Shown here: positions 1 through 7,828 of the stretch, piece after piece
Numbering within the stretch: the stretch's first letter is position 1
How the letters are laid out: each line of letters begins with the position of its first letter
NCBI RefSeq assembly: GCF_006439025.1
Contig: NZ_RCYZ01000002.1
Coordinates: 744,753 to 808,752 of the forward strand
Source of the DNA: Hymenobacter nivis
Lineage (GTDB): Bacteria; Bacteroidota; Bacteroidia; Cytophagales; Hymenobacteraceae
DNA: 64,000 nucleotides
Direction: 5' to 3'
Position numbers and translations under genes: made by a program
Notes under the pieces: generated by a model
What the model was told of the DNA's origin: nothing
Database searches by the model: none
The model's input: only the letters and a program-made list of their open reading frames with translations

Positions 1-1174
1 AACCGGCCTTTACAACTTCGACGGCTTTACAGTGTACGAGAAATGGCTGGCCGACCACCGCGACGAGCAGCAGCCCAACGGCGTGCTGCCCAGCATCATC
101 CCCAGCGACGGCTGGGGCTACGAGTGGGGCAACGGCCCGGACTGGACCAGCACCATCGCCATCATTCCCTGGAACCTCTACCTGTTTTACGGCGACGCCA
201 AGCCGCTGGCCGACTGCTACGACAACATCCGGCGCTACGTGGACCACATCGCCGAGCAGAGCCCCAACGGCCTGACCAACTGGGGCCTGGGCGACTGGGT
301 GCCAGTAAAATCGAAGGCGCCGGTGGAGCTTACTTCGTCGGTTTACTACTTCACCGACGCCACCATCCTGGCCAAGGCCGCGCAGCTGCTGGGCCACCCC
401 GCCGACCACGCCCGCTACGCCGCGCTGGCCGCTAAAATCCGCGCCGCCATCAACGCCAAGTACCTCAACCGGCAAACGGGCGTGTACGGCAGCGGCGTGC
501 AAACCGAGCTGAGCGTGCCGCTGTACTGGGGCGTGGTGCCCGACGAGCTCCGGCCAAAAGTGGCGGCCAACCTGGCCAGCCGCGTGGCCGCCGACGGCTT
601 CCACCTCGACGTGGGCCTGCTCGGCACCAAGGCCATTCTGGGGGCCCTGAGCGAGAACGGCCAGGCCGACGTGGCCTACCGCCTGGCCGCCCAGGAAACC
701 TTCCCCTCGTGGGGCTGGTGGATTGTGAACGGCGCCACGACCCTGCACGAAAACTGGCCCCTGGACGCCAAAAGCGACATCTCCCTCAACCACATCATGT
801 TCGGCGAAATAGGGGCCTGGCTCTACAAAGGGCTGGCCGGCATCCAGCCCGACCCCCAGCAACCCGGCTTTAAAAACGTGCTGCTGGCCCCGCACTTCGT
901 GGCCGGGCTCAACCAGTTTGAGGCTAGCCACCAGGGCCCCTACGGCGTCATCCGCTCGGCCTGGCAGCAGTCGGGCAAAGGCATTCATTATGAAGTAACT
1001 ATCCCGCCCAGCTCCACGGCCACGCTGGTGCTGCCCGTGGGCGCCGGGCAGAAAGTGTACGCGGGCGGCCAACTATTTGGTCCCGCTTTGCCCAGCAGCG
1101 CCCCGCTGGCGGCGGTGCACGCAACGCAGCGCTACCAGCTGGCGGCGGGCACTTACCAGCTGGAAATCAGGTAA
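1..1174 (+). CDS. Alpha-L-rhamnosidase (GH78), C-terminal part, cut by the window edge
   Basis: The reading frame is open from base 2, so the gene starts upstream; a GTG at 32 is internal. The visible part matches the (alpha/alpha)6 catalytic barrel of GH78 rhamnosidases followed by the C-terminal beta-sandwich. The family's general-base glutamate fits the segment GATTLHENW (Glu codon near 749); the general acid normally lies in a DER-type motif further upstream, outside the window. These enzymes release terminal L-rhamnose from rhamnogalacturonan, flavonoids or other glycans, usually in the periplasm. The GH51 arabinofuranosidase downstream suggests a role in pectin side-chain breakdown (inference). 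Any signal peptide is out of view. Confidence 0.9.
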   Translation, partial: TGLYNFDGFTVYEKWLADHRDEQQPNGVLPSIIPSDGWGYEWGNGPDWTSTIAIIPWNLYLFYGDAKPLADCYDNIRRYVDHIAEQSPNGLTNWGLGDWVPVKSKAPVELTSSVYYFTDATILAKAAQLLGHPADHARYAALAAKIRAAINAKYLNRQTGVYGSGVQTELSVPLYWGVVPDELRPKVAANLASRVAADGFHLDVGLLGTKAILGALSENGQADVAYRLAAQETFPSWGWWIVNGATTLHENWPLDAKSDISLNHIMFGEIGAWLYKGLAGIQPDPQQPGFKNVLLAPHFVAGLNQFEASHQGPYGVIRSAWQQSGKGIHYEVTIPPSSTATLVLPVGAGQKVYAGGQLFGPALPSSAPLAAVHATQRYQLAAGTYQLEIR

Positions 1175-1401
1175 GCTGGCGGCATGCCGCTGCAAACGGC
1201 ACAAGCCCTCGCCCGCGACTTGCTCGAAGAAGCTATTTGCGCCGCTGCTGAGCGAATAAGTGAAGCCGACGCGAAAAACCGGTTCGACCACTGCGGCTAT
1301 CGTGTGCACTAACTTGGTGACCGCTCCAGGGCCCCTGTCGGGGCCCCAAGGCCGCTGGCATCCCCGGGGCTTGCCGTTATTTTTGTTCGAGCGATAACCA
1401 C

Positions 1402-2913
1402 ATGAAGCAACAGTCGAGGCGTGAATTCGTGAAACTGAGCGCCGGAACGCTCCTTGGCGTTGCGGTGCCGGGTCGCGTCAGGAAACTATTCCAGCCGAAT
1501 ACAGCAGAGGTGACGGTGGACGTGCGCCACGTGCTGGGCGCCATATCGCCCAATATTTACGGCCAGTTCATCGAGCACCTGGGCCGGGCCATCTACGGCG
1601 GGGTTTACGACGACAGCAAGCGGAGCTTTCGCCCGGATGTGCTGGAAAAAGTACAGCAGCTACGCCCGCCCCTGCTGCGGTACCCCGGCGGCACGTTCAC
1701 CAAAATTTACCATTGGAAAGATGGCATCGGGCAGGACCGGCCGGTTCGAAAAAACCTGATCTGGGGCGGCATCGACAACAACCATTTCGGCACCGACGAA
1801 TTTTTGCGCTACGCCGAGCAGCTGGGGGCCGCCCCCTTTCTCACCGTGAACATGGGCACTGGCACGGCGGAAGAAGCGGCGGAATGGGTGGAATACTGCA
1901 ACGCCACAGCGGGCGACTATGCAACGAAACGAAGGAACAACGGCCGCGCCCAGCCCTACGGCGTGCGGTACTGGGGCTTGGGCAACGAGGAAGCGGCCAA
2001 AGAGGACGCCGGCCGGCTCCAGAACCCCCAGGACTACATCCAGCAAGCTTGGTACTACGCCAAGCTTATGAAACTTCAGGATCCTGCCATTCAGTTGGTT
2101 ATGGTGGGCGACCAAGAAGGTTGGAACCAGCAGGTATTGCAGGCACTGCACCCGGTTTGCGACTATATCTCGCTGCACCTGTACGCCCGCACCAAGCCCG
2201 GCGACCCGGCCTCCCTGTTCGCATCCATCGCCGAAATTGAGGCAAATATCCAGAAGCTGGGGGCCCAAATCAAGGCGTTCACGCCGGAGAAAGTAGTGGA
2301 TTTTAGCAAGTGGTACCGCTTCCCCAGCCGCCAGCAGCCCGTGCGGATTGCGCTGGACGAATGGGGCATTTGGGAAGCAAATGGCCAGGGCGCCTATGGC
2401 CTGGAGATGGAATACACCTGGAACCACGCGCTGGGCGTGGCCACTTTTCTCAACATCTTTCAGCGCAATGCGGCCGTTATCGGCCTGGCCACCTGGGCGC
2501 AAACCGTGAATGTGTTGGCCCCCATTATGACGAACGAAATCACGTCCATCTGCCAGACGGTTTACTACCCGATGGCCCTCTACCGGAAGCTGTGCGGGCC
2601 CCAAAGCGTGGCGGCCACGGCCACCGGGGCCGGGGCCGCCGGGCTGGACGTGGCCGCCTCCACCGATGGCAAAACCCTCACCATTGCCCTCGTCAATCGC
2701 AACAGCCGCGCGGCCGTCGAAATCAAGCTTAACGCCAAAACAACCGGGCAATGGACGGCGCACGAGCTCAATGCGGCCTCGATCGAGGCAAAAAACACGC
2801 TGGCTGCGCCGGCCACGAACGTGGTTAGCTACAAGGAGCGCACCCTGCCCGCCGGGGCCAAAACATACGCAATGGCCGCCCACAGCATTACCATTCTACA
2901 AGCAACCCTGTAG
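1402..2913 (+). CDS. Alpha-N-arabinofuranosidase, GH51, with Tat-type signal
   Basis: This 503-residue protein is close to the usual GH51 length. The N-terminus carries a twin-arginine motif (SRREFVK, residues 5-11) before a short hydrophobic stretch, so export by the Tat route is likely. The GH51 TIM barrel is recognisable from the start (AISPNIYGQFIEHLGR). The acid/base Glu is in WGLGNE (E196) and the nucleophile Glu in ALDEWG (E320). The C-terminal 130 residues form the family's beta-sandwich. The enzyme removes terminal alpha-L-arabinofuranose from arabinan or arabinoxylan. A 227-bp gap separates it from the rhamnosidase; the two may be co-regulated but no promoter was identified. Confidence 0.93.
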   Translation: MKQQSRREFVKLSAGTLLGVAVPGRVRKLFQPNTAEVTVDVRHVLGAISPNIYGQFIEHLGRAIYGGVYDDSKRSFRPDVLEKVQQLRPPLLRYPGGTFTKIYHWKDGIGQDRPVRKNLIWGGIDNNHFGTDEFLRYAEQLGAAPFLTVNMGTGTAEEAAEWVEYCNATAGDYATKRRNNGRAQPYGVRYWGLGNEEAAKEDAGRLQNPQDYIQQAWYYAKLMKLQDPAIQLVMVGDQEGWNQQVLQALHPVCDYISLHLYARTKPGDPASLFASIAEIEANIQKLGAQIKAFTPEKVVDFSKWYRFPSRQQPVRIALDEWGIWEANGQGAYGLEMEYTWNHALGVATFLNIFQRNAAVIGLATWAQTVNVLAPIMTNEITSICQTVYYPMALYRKLCGPQSVAATATGAGAAGLDVAASTDGKTLTIALVNRNSRAAVEIKLNAKTTGQWTAHELNAASIEAKNTLAAPATNVVSYKERTLPAGAKTYAMAAHSITILQATL

Positions 2914-3004
2914 CTTTTTTGTAAATATCCGCTCGACATTAGGCTGGCTTTTTCCTCCCCCGGCACTGCTTTTTTGGGCCGTGGCCCGCTATGCATGGTT
3001 CATA

Positions 3005-3259
3005 TTAGCCGCGCCCTTCTGATTGGTTGCTCTTAGGCAGCTCCACTACCAGGCCATCCTCGTCGAAGCGCGGGTGCACCAGGTCGATGCTGGCGAGTTC
3101 ATCGCGCCGAAAGGCCCTTGCTAACCCGAGCAGCAAGGCCCGGTCGCGCACGCCATCCGGCCGCTCGGTGTCGATGTTTTGCACAACTCGCTTAAAGTAG
3201 TTTAGCGTGAAGGTCACGCCGAGCAACATAGCTACTACAACGCGCTGCCGGCACATCAA
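3005..3259 (-). pseudogene. Tyrosine recombinase (phage-type integrase) remnant
   Basis: The 84-residue reading frame contains a segment (GVRDRALLLGLARAFRRDEL and the following DGLVVELPKSNQ) that fits the start of the catalytic domain of XerC/XerD-type integrases, including the first catalytic Arg in the AFRR-D-EL motif. It stops soon afterwards, so the HxxR box and the catalytic Tyr are missing, and no N-terminal DNA-binding domain is seen upstream. It is therefore a fragment, not a working enzyme. It sits beside an AT-rich gap before rpoD and may mark an old integration event. Which residues near the ends belong to the original gene is uncertain. Confidence 0.6.
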
Positions 3260-3672
3260 CTCTCGAAAAAATTGTAGGAATGGTAGTGAGCCAATAGCTC
3301 AACATTAAATATTTGTGAGATACATCAAACTTTTTTCATGCGCTGCTATGCGTGAGCTGCGTTAACCAATAGCGCTAATTGTACTAAAATCATTTTAAAT
3401 AAATAAAATTAATACAATGATATACAATATGTTGGCAGCGTTTGAACGTTACTCTGCAAACGTTGTGCGAATAGCAGTAGCTGGCACACCGCCTTGGCAT
3501 CGATAACGACTTAAAACGTTTATTAACAGCAAATTACCCCATAAATGGGTGGCAGGCTTTTGCCCCACCCAAAAACACCCCGGCGGCGCGGCAGCGTCAG
3601 GACCGTCGAACCAAGCAGCAGCACCGGGAGTTACAGATTATTATTGCCACTTCTAGGCATTGCCGCTACCGT
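3260..3672. other. AT-rich intergenic region upstream of rpoD
   Basis: About 410 bp without a credible gene. Its base composition is clearly more AT-rich than the coding DNA around it, especially at about 3300-3430. It probably holds the rpoD promoter and possibly leftover mobile-element DNA. No exact TAnnTTTG element, tRNA or strong hairpin was found. Confidence 0.5.
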
Positions 3673-4536
3673 ATGAGACAGTTAAAAATCAGCAAACAGA
3701 TTACCAACCGCGAAAGCCAGTCGCTCGACAAGTACCTCCAGGAGATTGGCAAAGTAAGCTTGGTGACGATAGACGAGGAAGTGGAATTAGCCCAGCGTAT
3801 CCGCGAGGGCGACCACATGGCCCTCGAAAAGCTGACCAAAGCTAACCTGCGCTTTGTGGTATCGGTGTCTAAGCAGTACCAGAACCAGGGCCTGACGCTG
3901 GGCGACCTCATCAACGAAGGCAACTTGGGGTTGATTAAGGCTGCCAAGCGGTTTGATGAAACGAAAGGGTTCAAGTTCATTTCCTACGCCGTGTGGTGGA
4001 TTCGCCAGAGCATCCTGCAAGCCCTGGCTGAGCAGAGCCGCATCGTGCGCCTGCCCCTGAACCGGGTGGGCTCGCTGAATAAAATCAGCCGCTCGTTTGC
4101 GGAGCTGGAGCAGAAGTTTGAGCGCGAGCCTTCGCCCGACGAGATAGCGGAACTGTTGGAATTGACCACCTCCGAGGTGGTGGATACGTTGAAAATATCC
4201 GGCCGTCACGTGTCCATGGATGCGCCTTTCGTGAATGGCGAAGAAAACGGCTTGCTGGACGTGATGCAGGACGAGGGGCAGGAAACGCCGGATGCGGGCT
4301 TGCTCCACGATTCTCTGCGCCGGGAGGTGCAGCGCGCCCTCTCGACGCTGACCCGGCGGGAGGCCGACGTCATCACGCTGCACTTCGGGCTGAACGGCAA
4401 TGCCGCGCAAACGCTGGAGGAAGTCGGCGAGCAATTTAGCTTGACCCGCGAGCGGGTCCGGCAGATAAAGGAGAAGGCCATCCGCCGCCTCAAGCACACT
4501 TCGCGCTCGCAGTCGTTGAAATCGTACTTGGGCTAG
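3673..4536 (+). CDS. rpoD: RNA polymerase primary sigma factor, RpoD/SigA type
   Basis: At 287 residues this matches the short primary sigma factor of Bacteroidota, which lacks the long N-terminal region 1.1 of E. coli sigma-70. Region 1.2 ([16 protein letters not shown]) comes first, then region 2 with the core-binding and -10 recognition helices ([20 protein letters not shown], then [15 protein letters not shown]), region 3 (residues about 115-190), and region 4 with the helix-turn-helix ([20 protein letters not shown]) for -35 recognition. It directs housekeeping transcription at the TAnnTTTG promoters typical of this phylum. The ATG at 3673 gives the conserved start MRQLKISKQ. Other sigma paralogues elsewhere in the genome cannot be excluded. 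Confidence 0.95.
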   Translation: MRQLKISKQITNRESQSLDKYLQEIGKVSLVTIDEEVELAQRIREGDHMALEKLTKANLRFVVSVSKQYQNQGLTLGDLINEGNLGLIKAAKRFDETKGFKFISYAVWWIRQSILQALAEQSRIVRLPLNRVGSLNKISRSFAELEQKFEREPSPDEIAELLELTTSEVVDTLKISGRHVSMDAPFVNGEENGLLDVMQDEGQETPDAGLLHDSLRREVQRALSTLTRREADVITLHFGLNGNAAQTLEEVGEQFSLTRERVRQIKEKAIRRLKHTSRSQSLKSYLG

Positions 4537-4781
4537 CTTATTCGTCAGCTTTCCTTTATAAGCGGGAGGCTGGCAATGCAAGTAAGGACCAAAACAGGGC
4601 CTTTCGCCAAGGCAGCGCTTCCGGCAGGGAGCGAAAAGTATAGCAGGTCGCGCCTTCGACTGGTGTGGTAATAACTGATAACATTTGCAAATCACCTTGG
4701 GCGGCCGGGGGCCGTTGCTGACGGCTGGCTGTAATTTGTGGGCCCGCTCTCGCCCGCTTTTGTTCTTCCTCTCCGGTGCCC

Positions 4782-5519
4782 ATGCTGCATTCTTTTCGCT
4801 CTTGGTTGCTGCTGGCCGGTCTGCTAGCCGGCTGCTCCCACCGCCTGCCCCCGTCGTCGCGGGGCCAGCAGCCGGCCGTGCTGGTCTTTTGCAAAACCCA
4901 GGGTTTTCACCACGCATCCATTACGGCCGGCCTGGCCGCCTTCCAGCAACTGGGCCGGGCGCACCACCTGCGCGTGGACACCACGCGGCTGGCCACGCAC
5001 TTCGTGGTTGATTCGCTGCAGCGCTACGCCGCCGTCGTCTTCCTCAACACTACCGGCGACGTACTTGACGCGGCTCAGCAGGTGGCCTTTGAGCACTACA
5101 TCGGGCAGGGCCATGGGTTTGTGGGCGTGCACGCGGCGGCCGATACGGAGTACGACTGGCCTTGGTACGGGGGGCTGATGGGGGCCTACTTCCGAAATCA
5201 TCCTAAAGTACAGCCTGCTACTGTGCGCGTGGTGGACCCCGCCCATCCTGCCACCAATTTCCTGCCCACGCAGTGGACGCGCACCGACGAGTGGTACAAC
5301 TTCCGCGACATAGCGCCGGGCTTGCGGGTGCTGGCCACCGTTGACGAGTCTACTTACACCGGGGGGCTCAACGGCCCGCAACATCCCTTTGCCTGGTGCC
5401 ACGCCTACGGCGGGGGGCGTGCTTTTTATACGGCGGGCGGCCACCTGGCCGAGAATTACGCCGATCCCCTGTTTTTGCGCCATCTGTGGGGCGGGCTGCA
5501 ATACGCAATGGGCCAATAG
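4782..5519 (+). CDS. ThuA-domain lipoprotein
   Basis: The frame can start at a GTG (4776), but the ATG at 4782 gives a good lipoprotein signal: a hydrophobic stretch ending in LLAGCS, with Cys as the probable lipidated residue. The remaining ~225 residues match the ThuA (trehalose utilisation/glutamine-amidotransferase-like) family. Signs are VLVFCKTQGFHHASI at the start of the fold, GFVGVHAAADTEYDWPWYG in the middle, and the late AGGH segment. ThuA proteins have a class I amidotransferase-like fold but no clear amidase triad; in Bacteroidota they are often secreted and linked to carbohydrate use. The exact reaction is unknown. It stands alone, after a 245-bp gap from rpoD. Confidence 0.85.
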   Translation: MLHSFRSWLLLAGLLAGCSHRLPPSSRGQQPAVLVFCKTQGFHHASITAGLAAFQQLGRAHHLRVDTTRLATHFVVDSLQRYAAVVFLNTTGDVLDAAQQVAFEHYIGQGHGFVGVHAAADTEYDWPWYGGLMGAYFRNHPKVQPATVRVVDPAHPATNFLPTQWTRTDEWYNFRDIAPGLRVLATVDESTYTGGLNGPQHPFAWCHAYGGGRAFYTAGGHLAENYADPLFLRHLWGGLQYAMGQ

Positions 5520-5786
5520 GGGCTTGAAATGCGTCATCCGCCGGCTGTTCCGTCGGCAGCGGGGGAGGCCCACCGCAAAGGGTGCCTTTTTGAACGTGCG
5601 CTTTGGCACCCGCTGGCGCAGTGCGTGGGGAAGCGCACTGCTATGTCTCAATGGTATTTGCTGCCACGCGCTTGCTTCTTCCCAGAAGCACTGTGGCCCG
5701 ATGGCCCCACCTCGTTTAACCGAATCGACGCTAGGCCAGCAAACAAGAAAGCTGTTTGTTCTGGCAGGGTTGAAAAACGGCCCTAA
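5520..5786. other. Intergenic region between convergent genes
   Basis: About 270 bp between the ThuA gene and the minus-strand DUF1905/YdeI gene. The short reading frames here have no recognisable domain or signal peptide. No clear terminator hairpin was found. Confidence 0.4.
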
Positions 5787-6266
5787 CTACGCGCGCTTCT
5801 GGCCGTTGCGCAGGCGCTGGATGGTGGTGGCCAAGCGCTGGGTGCGGGCATCGGCGGTTTTGGCACCGTCGAGCCAGCGAACGTAGTCGCGCTGGTCGGG
5901 GCGGGGGAGGGTTTCAAAGAAGGTGCGGGCGGCGGGCGTGTCATTTAGGGCCCCGGCCAGGTCGGGCGGCAGAGTCACGACGTGTACCTCGGGGGCGTGG
6001 CGCAGGGCCACGCGCAGGGTGTCGCCCACGGTTTTGCCCAGGGCCCGGCGCACTTCGCGGGGCACCGGCAGGCCGTGGTGGCCGTCGCCGAGCGGAGCCA
6101 AGGTGGTGCGGTAGGGGAAGCCGTCGAGCGTGGTTTGCACGGGCAGCTTGCCCCGGGTGCCGTACACGTCCTGCACGGAAAACGGCACCGCCACAAAGAG
6201 GCCGCCGTCGGCGCTGTCGGCTTCGATTACGGCTTCAAATTCTTGTTCGGCCTGAAAGGATTCCAT
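5787..6266 (-). CDS. DUF1905/YdeI (OmpD-associated-like) protein
   Basis: The protein of 159 residues starts at ATG 6266 (MESFQAEQEFEAVI); the frame extends further upstream but that part has no homology and overlaps the region next to the glycosyltransferase gene. Residues about 7-85 resemble DUF1905, a small beta-barrel domain (VPFSVQDVYGTRGKLPVQTTLDG, then RTTLAPLGDGHHGLPV). The C-terminal helical part (ALNDTPAARTFFETLPRPDQRDYVRWLDGAKTADAR) is the YdeI/OmdA-type domain. Such proteins are sometimes annotated as bacteriocin-protection factors, but the mechanism is not known. It is cytoplasmic by appearance. The neighbour on the same strand may be transcribed with it. Confidence 0.85.
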   Translation of the reverse strand: MESFQAEQEFEAVIEADSADGGLFVAVPFSVQDVYGTRGKLPVQTTLDGFPYRTTLAPLGDGHHGLPVPREVRRALGKTVGDTLRVALRHAPEVHVVTLPPDLAGALNDTPAARTFFETLPRPDQRDYVRWLDGAKTADARTQRLATTIQRLRNGQKRA

Positions 6267-6403
6267 CAAAAGCAGGGATAAAGGAGCAGAAATGGGGATA
6301 ACGGGAAAACCTTGGGGATAACCGAAAACGGGCCCTGGCGGGCATCCGCCACGGGGCCCCAGGGGCCCGGTGCCACGCCGGTTTTCCCGGCTTGGGGCCC
6401 CGG

Positions 6404-7597
6404 CTAGGGCTGCGTGGCCCGGCCGATTTCGGCCAGCGCGGCGCGCACGCCGTCGGCGTCGTCGGCGGCCACAGTGCGCACCTGGGCGGCGGTCAGCAGC
6501 GGGTAGTGGCGCAGGGCCTGGGCCCCCAGCGCGTCGCTCGTCACCAGCACGGTGTGGGCGAAGCGGAGCACCATGCGCTCGAGCTCCAGCAGCCAGCCGC
6601 GCTCGGCGGGCGCGGCCGACTCGGCGGCCAGCAGGCGCAGGTGCACCACCAGCGGCCGCCGGGTGCGGGCCCGCACTTCGAGCGCCGCGAGCCACGTGGG
6701 CCAGTCGGGCGCATAAATCACGCCGAAGTCTTCGCCTTCACCGTCAAGTACGTAGGTGGCAAATCGGGCGTATTGGATGACGCGGTAGTGCAAGCCATCG
6801 GAGAGGTCGAAAACGGGCGGTGCTGCCGCGGCTGAGGCCCCGGGGCCCCGGTGCAGCGCCGCCAGCCCCTGCGTAAGTGAGGCGCGGGCGGGGCCCGCCG
6901 GGGGCGCGGCCGCGGGGGCTGGCTCCACGGCCAAATCGGGGTCGTCCTCGGCCAGGTCGGCGGCCTCGCCCGCGCCAATTTCTGCTTCTAGCTCGTCGAA
7001 CAATGGGGCAGGGGCTACGCCGGCCGCGGCGGCCGGCTCAGCGCTGGGGGCCCCAGCGGGGGCTGCCGGGGCCCCCAGCGCCGGCGCGCCGGCGGGAGTG
7101 GCGGTTGCTTCGGCCACCGGGATGACTTCAGGGGGCAGCGTTTCTACGGTTGAGGTTGCGGCTGGAGCGGCGGCAGCCTCGGCGCTGCCGAGGTAGGGAG
7201 CGGCGGGGGCTTGCCGGCCGGCCGCAGGATGCTGCGCCAGCGGCGGGCGCAATTGCACGTTGGCAAGACGGGCCAGGGCCCCGGCGGCGGACGCGGGGTG
7301 GGCGGCGGCGGGGCCCCCACCGGCGGCCAGGGCGGCGGGCGTGAGGTCGCCCAGGCCCACCAGGTGCGAGCCGGCGCCTAGGTCCAGCACCGCGGGGCCA
7401 GCCTCGTCGGCAGCGTCGGGGGCCTCGGTTTCGGGCAGTTGGGGCAGCACGGCCAGGGTGGACTGCTCGGCGGCCAGGGCCCGCACGAGGGGCAGGGTGG
7501 GCAAGGCCGGCAGCGCCGCGGTGGCCGCCACGCGGTGCACGGCGGGGTCGGCATCGTCCCAGGCCAGCACGAGCAAAACGGGGGGGAGAGGGGGCAT
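6404..7597 (-). CDS. Glycosyltransferase GT4-like N-terminal domain protein with Ala/Pro-rich insert
   Basis: Start chosen at ATG 7597; the frame reaches a TTG at 7633. The 397-residue protein has three parts. The N-terminus (PPVLLVLAWDD) looks like the first strand of a Rossmann fold. A long middle section (about residues 90-255) is very rich in Ala and Pro and probably disordered. The last ~140 residues (FGVIYAPDWPTWLAALEV, PLVVHLRLLAAE, LERMVLRFAHTVLVTSD) resemble the N-terminal half of GT4 glycogen/starch-synthase-like enzymes. The C-terminal, nucleotide-sugar-binding Rossmann half of a GT-B enzyme is absent, so catalysis is doubtful. It is divergent from a GH31 alpha-glucosidase, which suggests a glucan context. 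Family assignment is moderate. Confidence 0.65.
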   Translation of the reverse strand: MPPLPPVLLVLAWDDADPAVHRVAATAALPALPTLPLVRALAAEQSTLAVLPQLPETEAPDAADEAGPAVLDLGAGSHLVGLGDLTPAALAAGGGPAAAHPASAAGALARLANVQLRPPLAQHPAAGRQAPAAPYLGSAEAAAAPAATSTVETLPPEVIPVAEATATPAGAPALGAPAAPAGAPSAEPAAAAGVAPAPLFDELEAEIGAGEAADLAEDDPDLAVEPAPAAAPPAGPARASLTQGLAALHRGPGASAAAAPPVFDLSDGLHYRVIQYARFATYVLDGEGEDFGVIYAPDWPTWLAALEVRARTRRPLVVHLRLLAAESAAPAERGWLLELERMVLRFAHTVLVTSDALGAQALRHYPLLTAAQVRTVAADDADGVRAALAEIGRATQP

Positions 7598-7828
7598 GGC
7601 GGGCGCGGGCCGAAAAATGAGGCCGGTGGGCAAAGATGGGGCCCGCCCGGCCCACAGGCAAGCAATCCGCGTTGGCCGGGCAAATTATCGGGTCTGGCGA
7701 CTTTAACGGATTTTTTGCTGCCCGCGCCGGGGCCCGGCTTTATCTTGCGGGCTTAAACGACGTGCCGACCAACTTGGCCGGCATTTTTTTGAGCCTACCT
7801 ACCCTATTAGCCCCCAATTTTATCCGTT

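Noticed and set aside
1660..2883. Long minus-strand frame antisense to the GH51 gene
   Set aside because: Low-complexity Gly/Val/His-rich translation without any domain; the plus strand has a full enzyme with catalytic residues.
5529..5786. 85-codon plus-strand frame after the ThuA gene
   Set aside because: No domain, no signal peptide, and overlapping frames of similar length; not supported.
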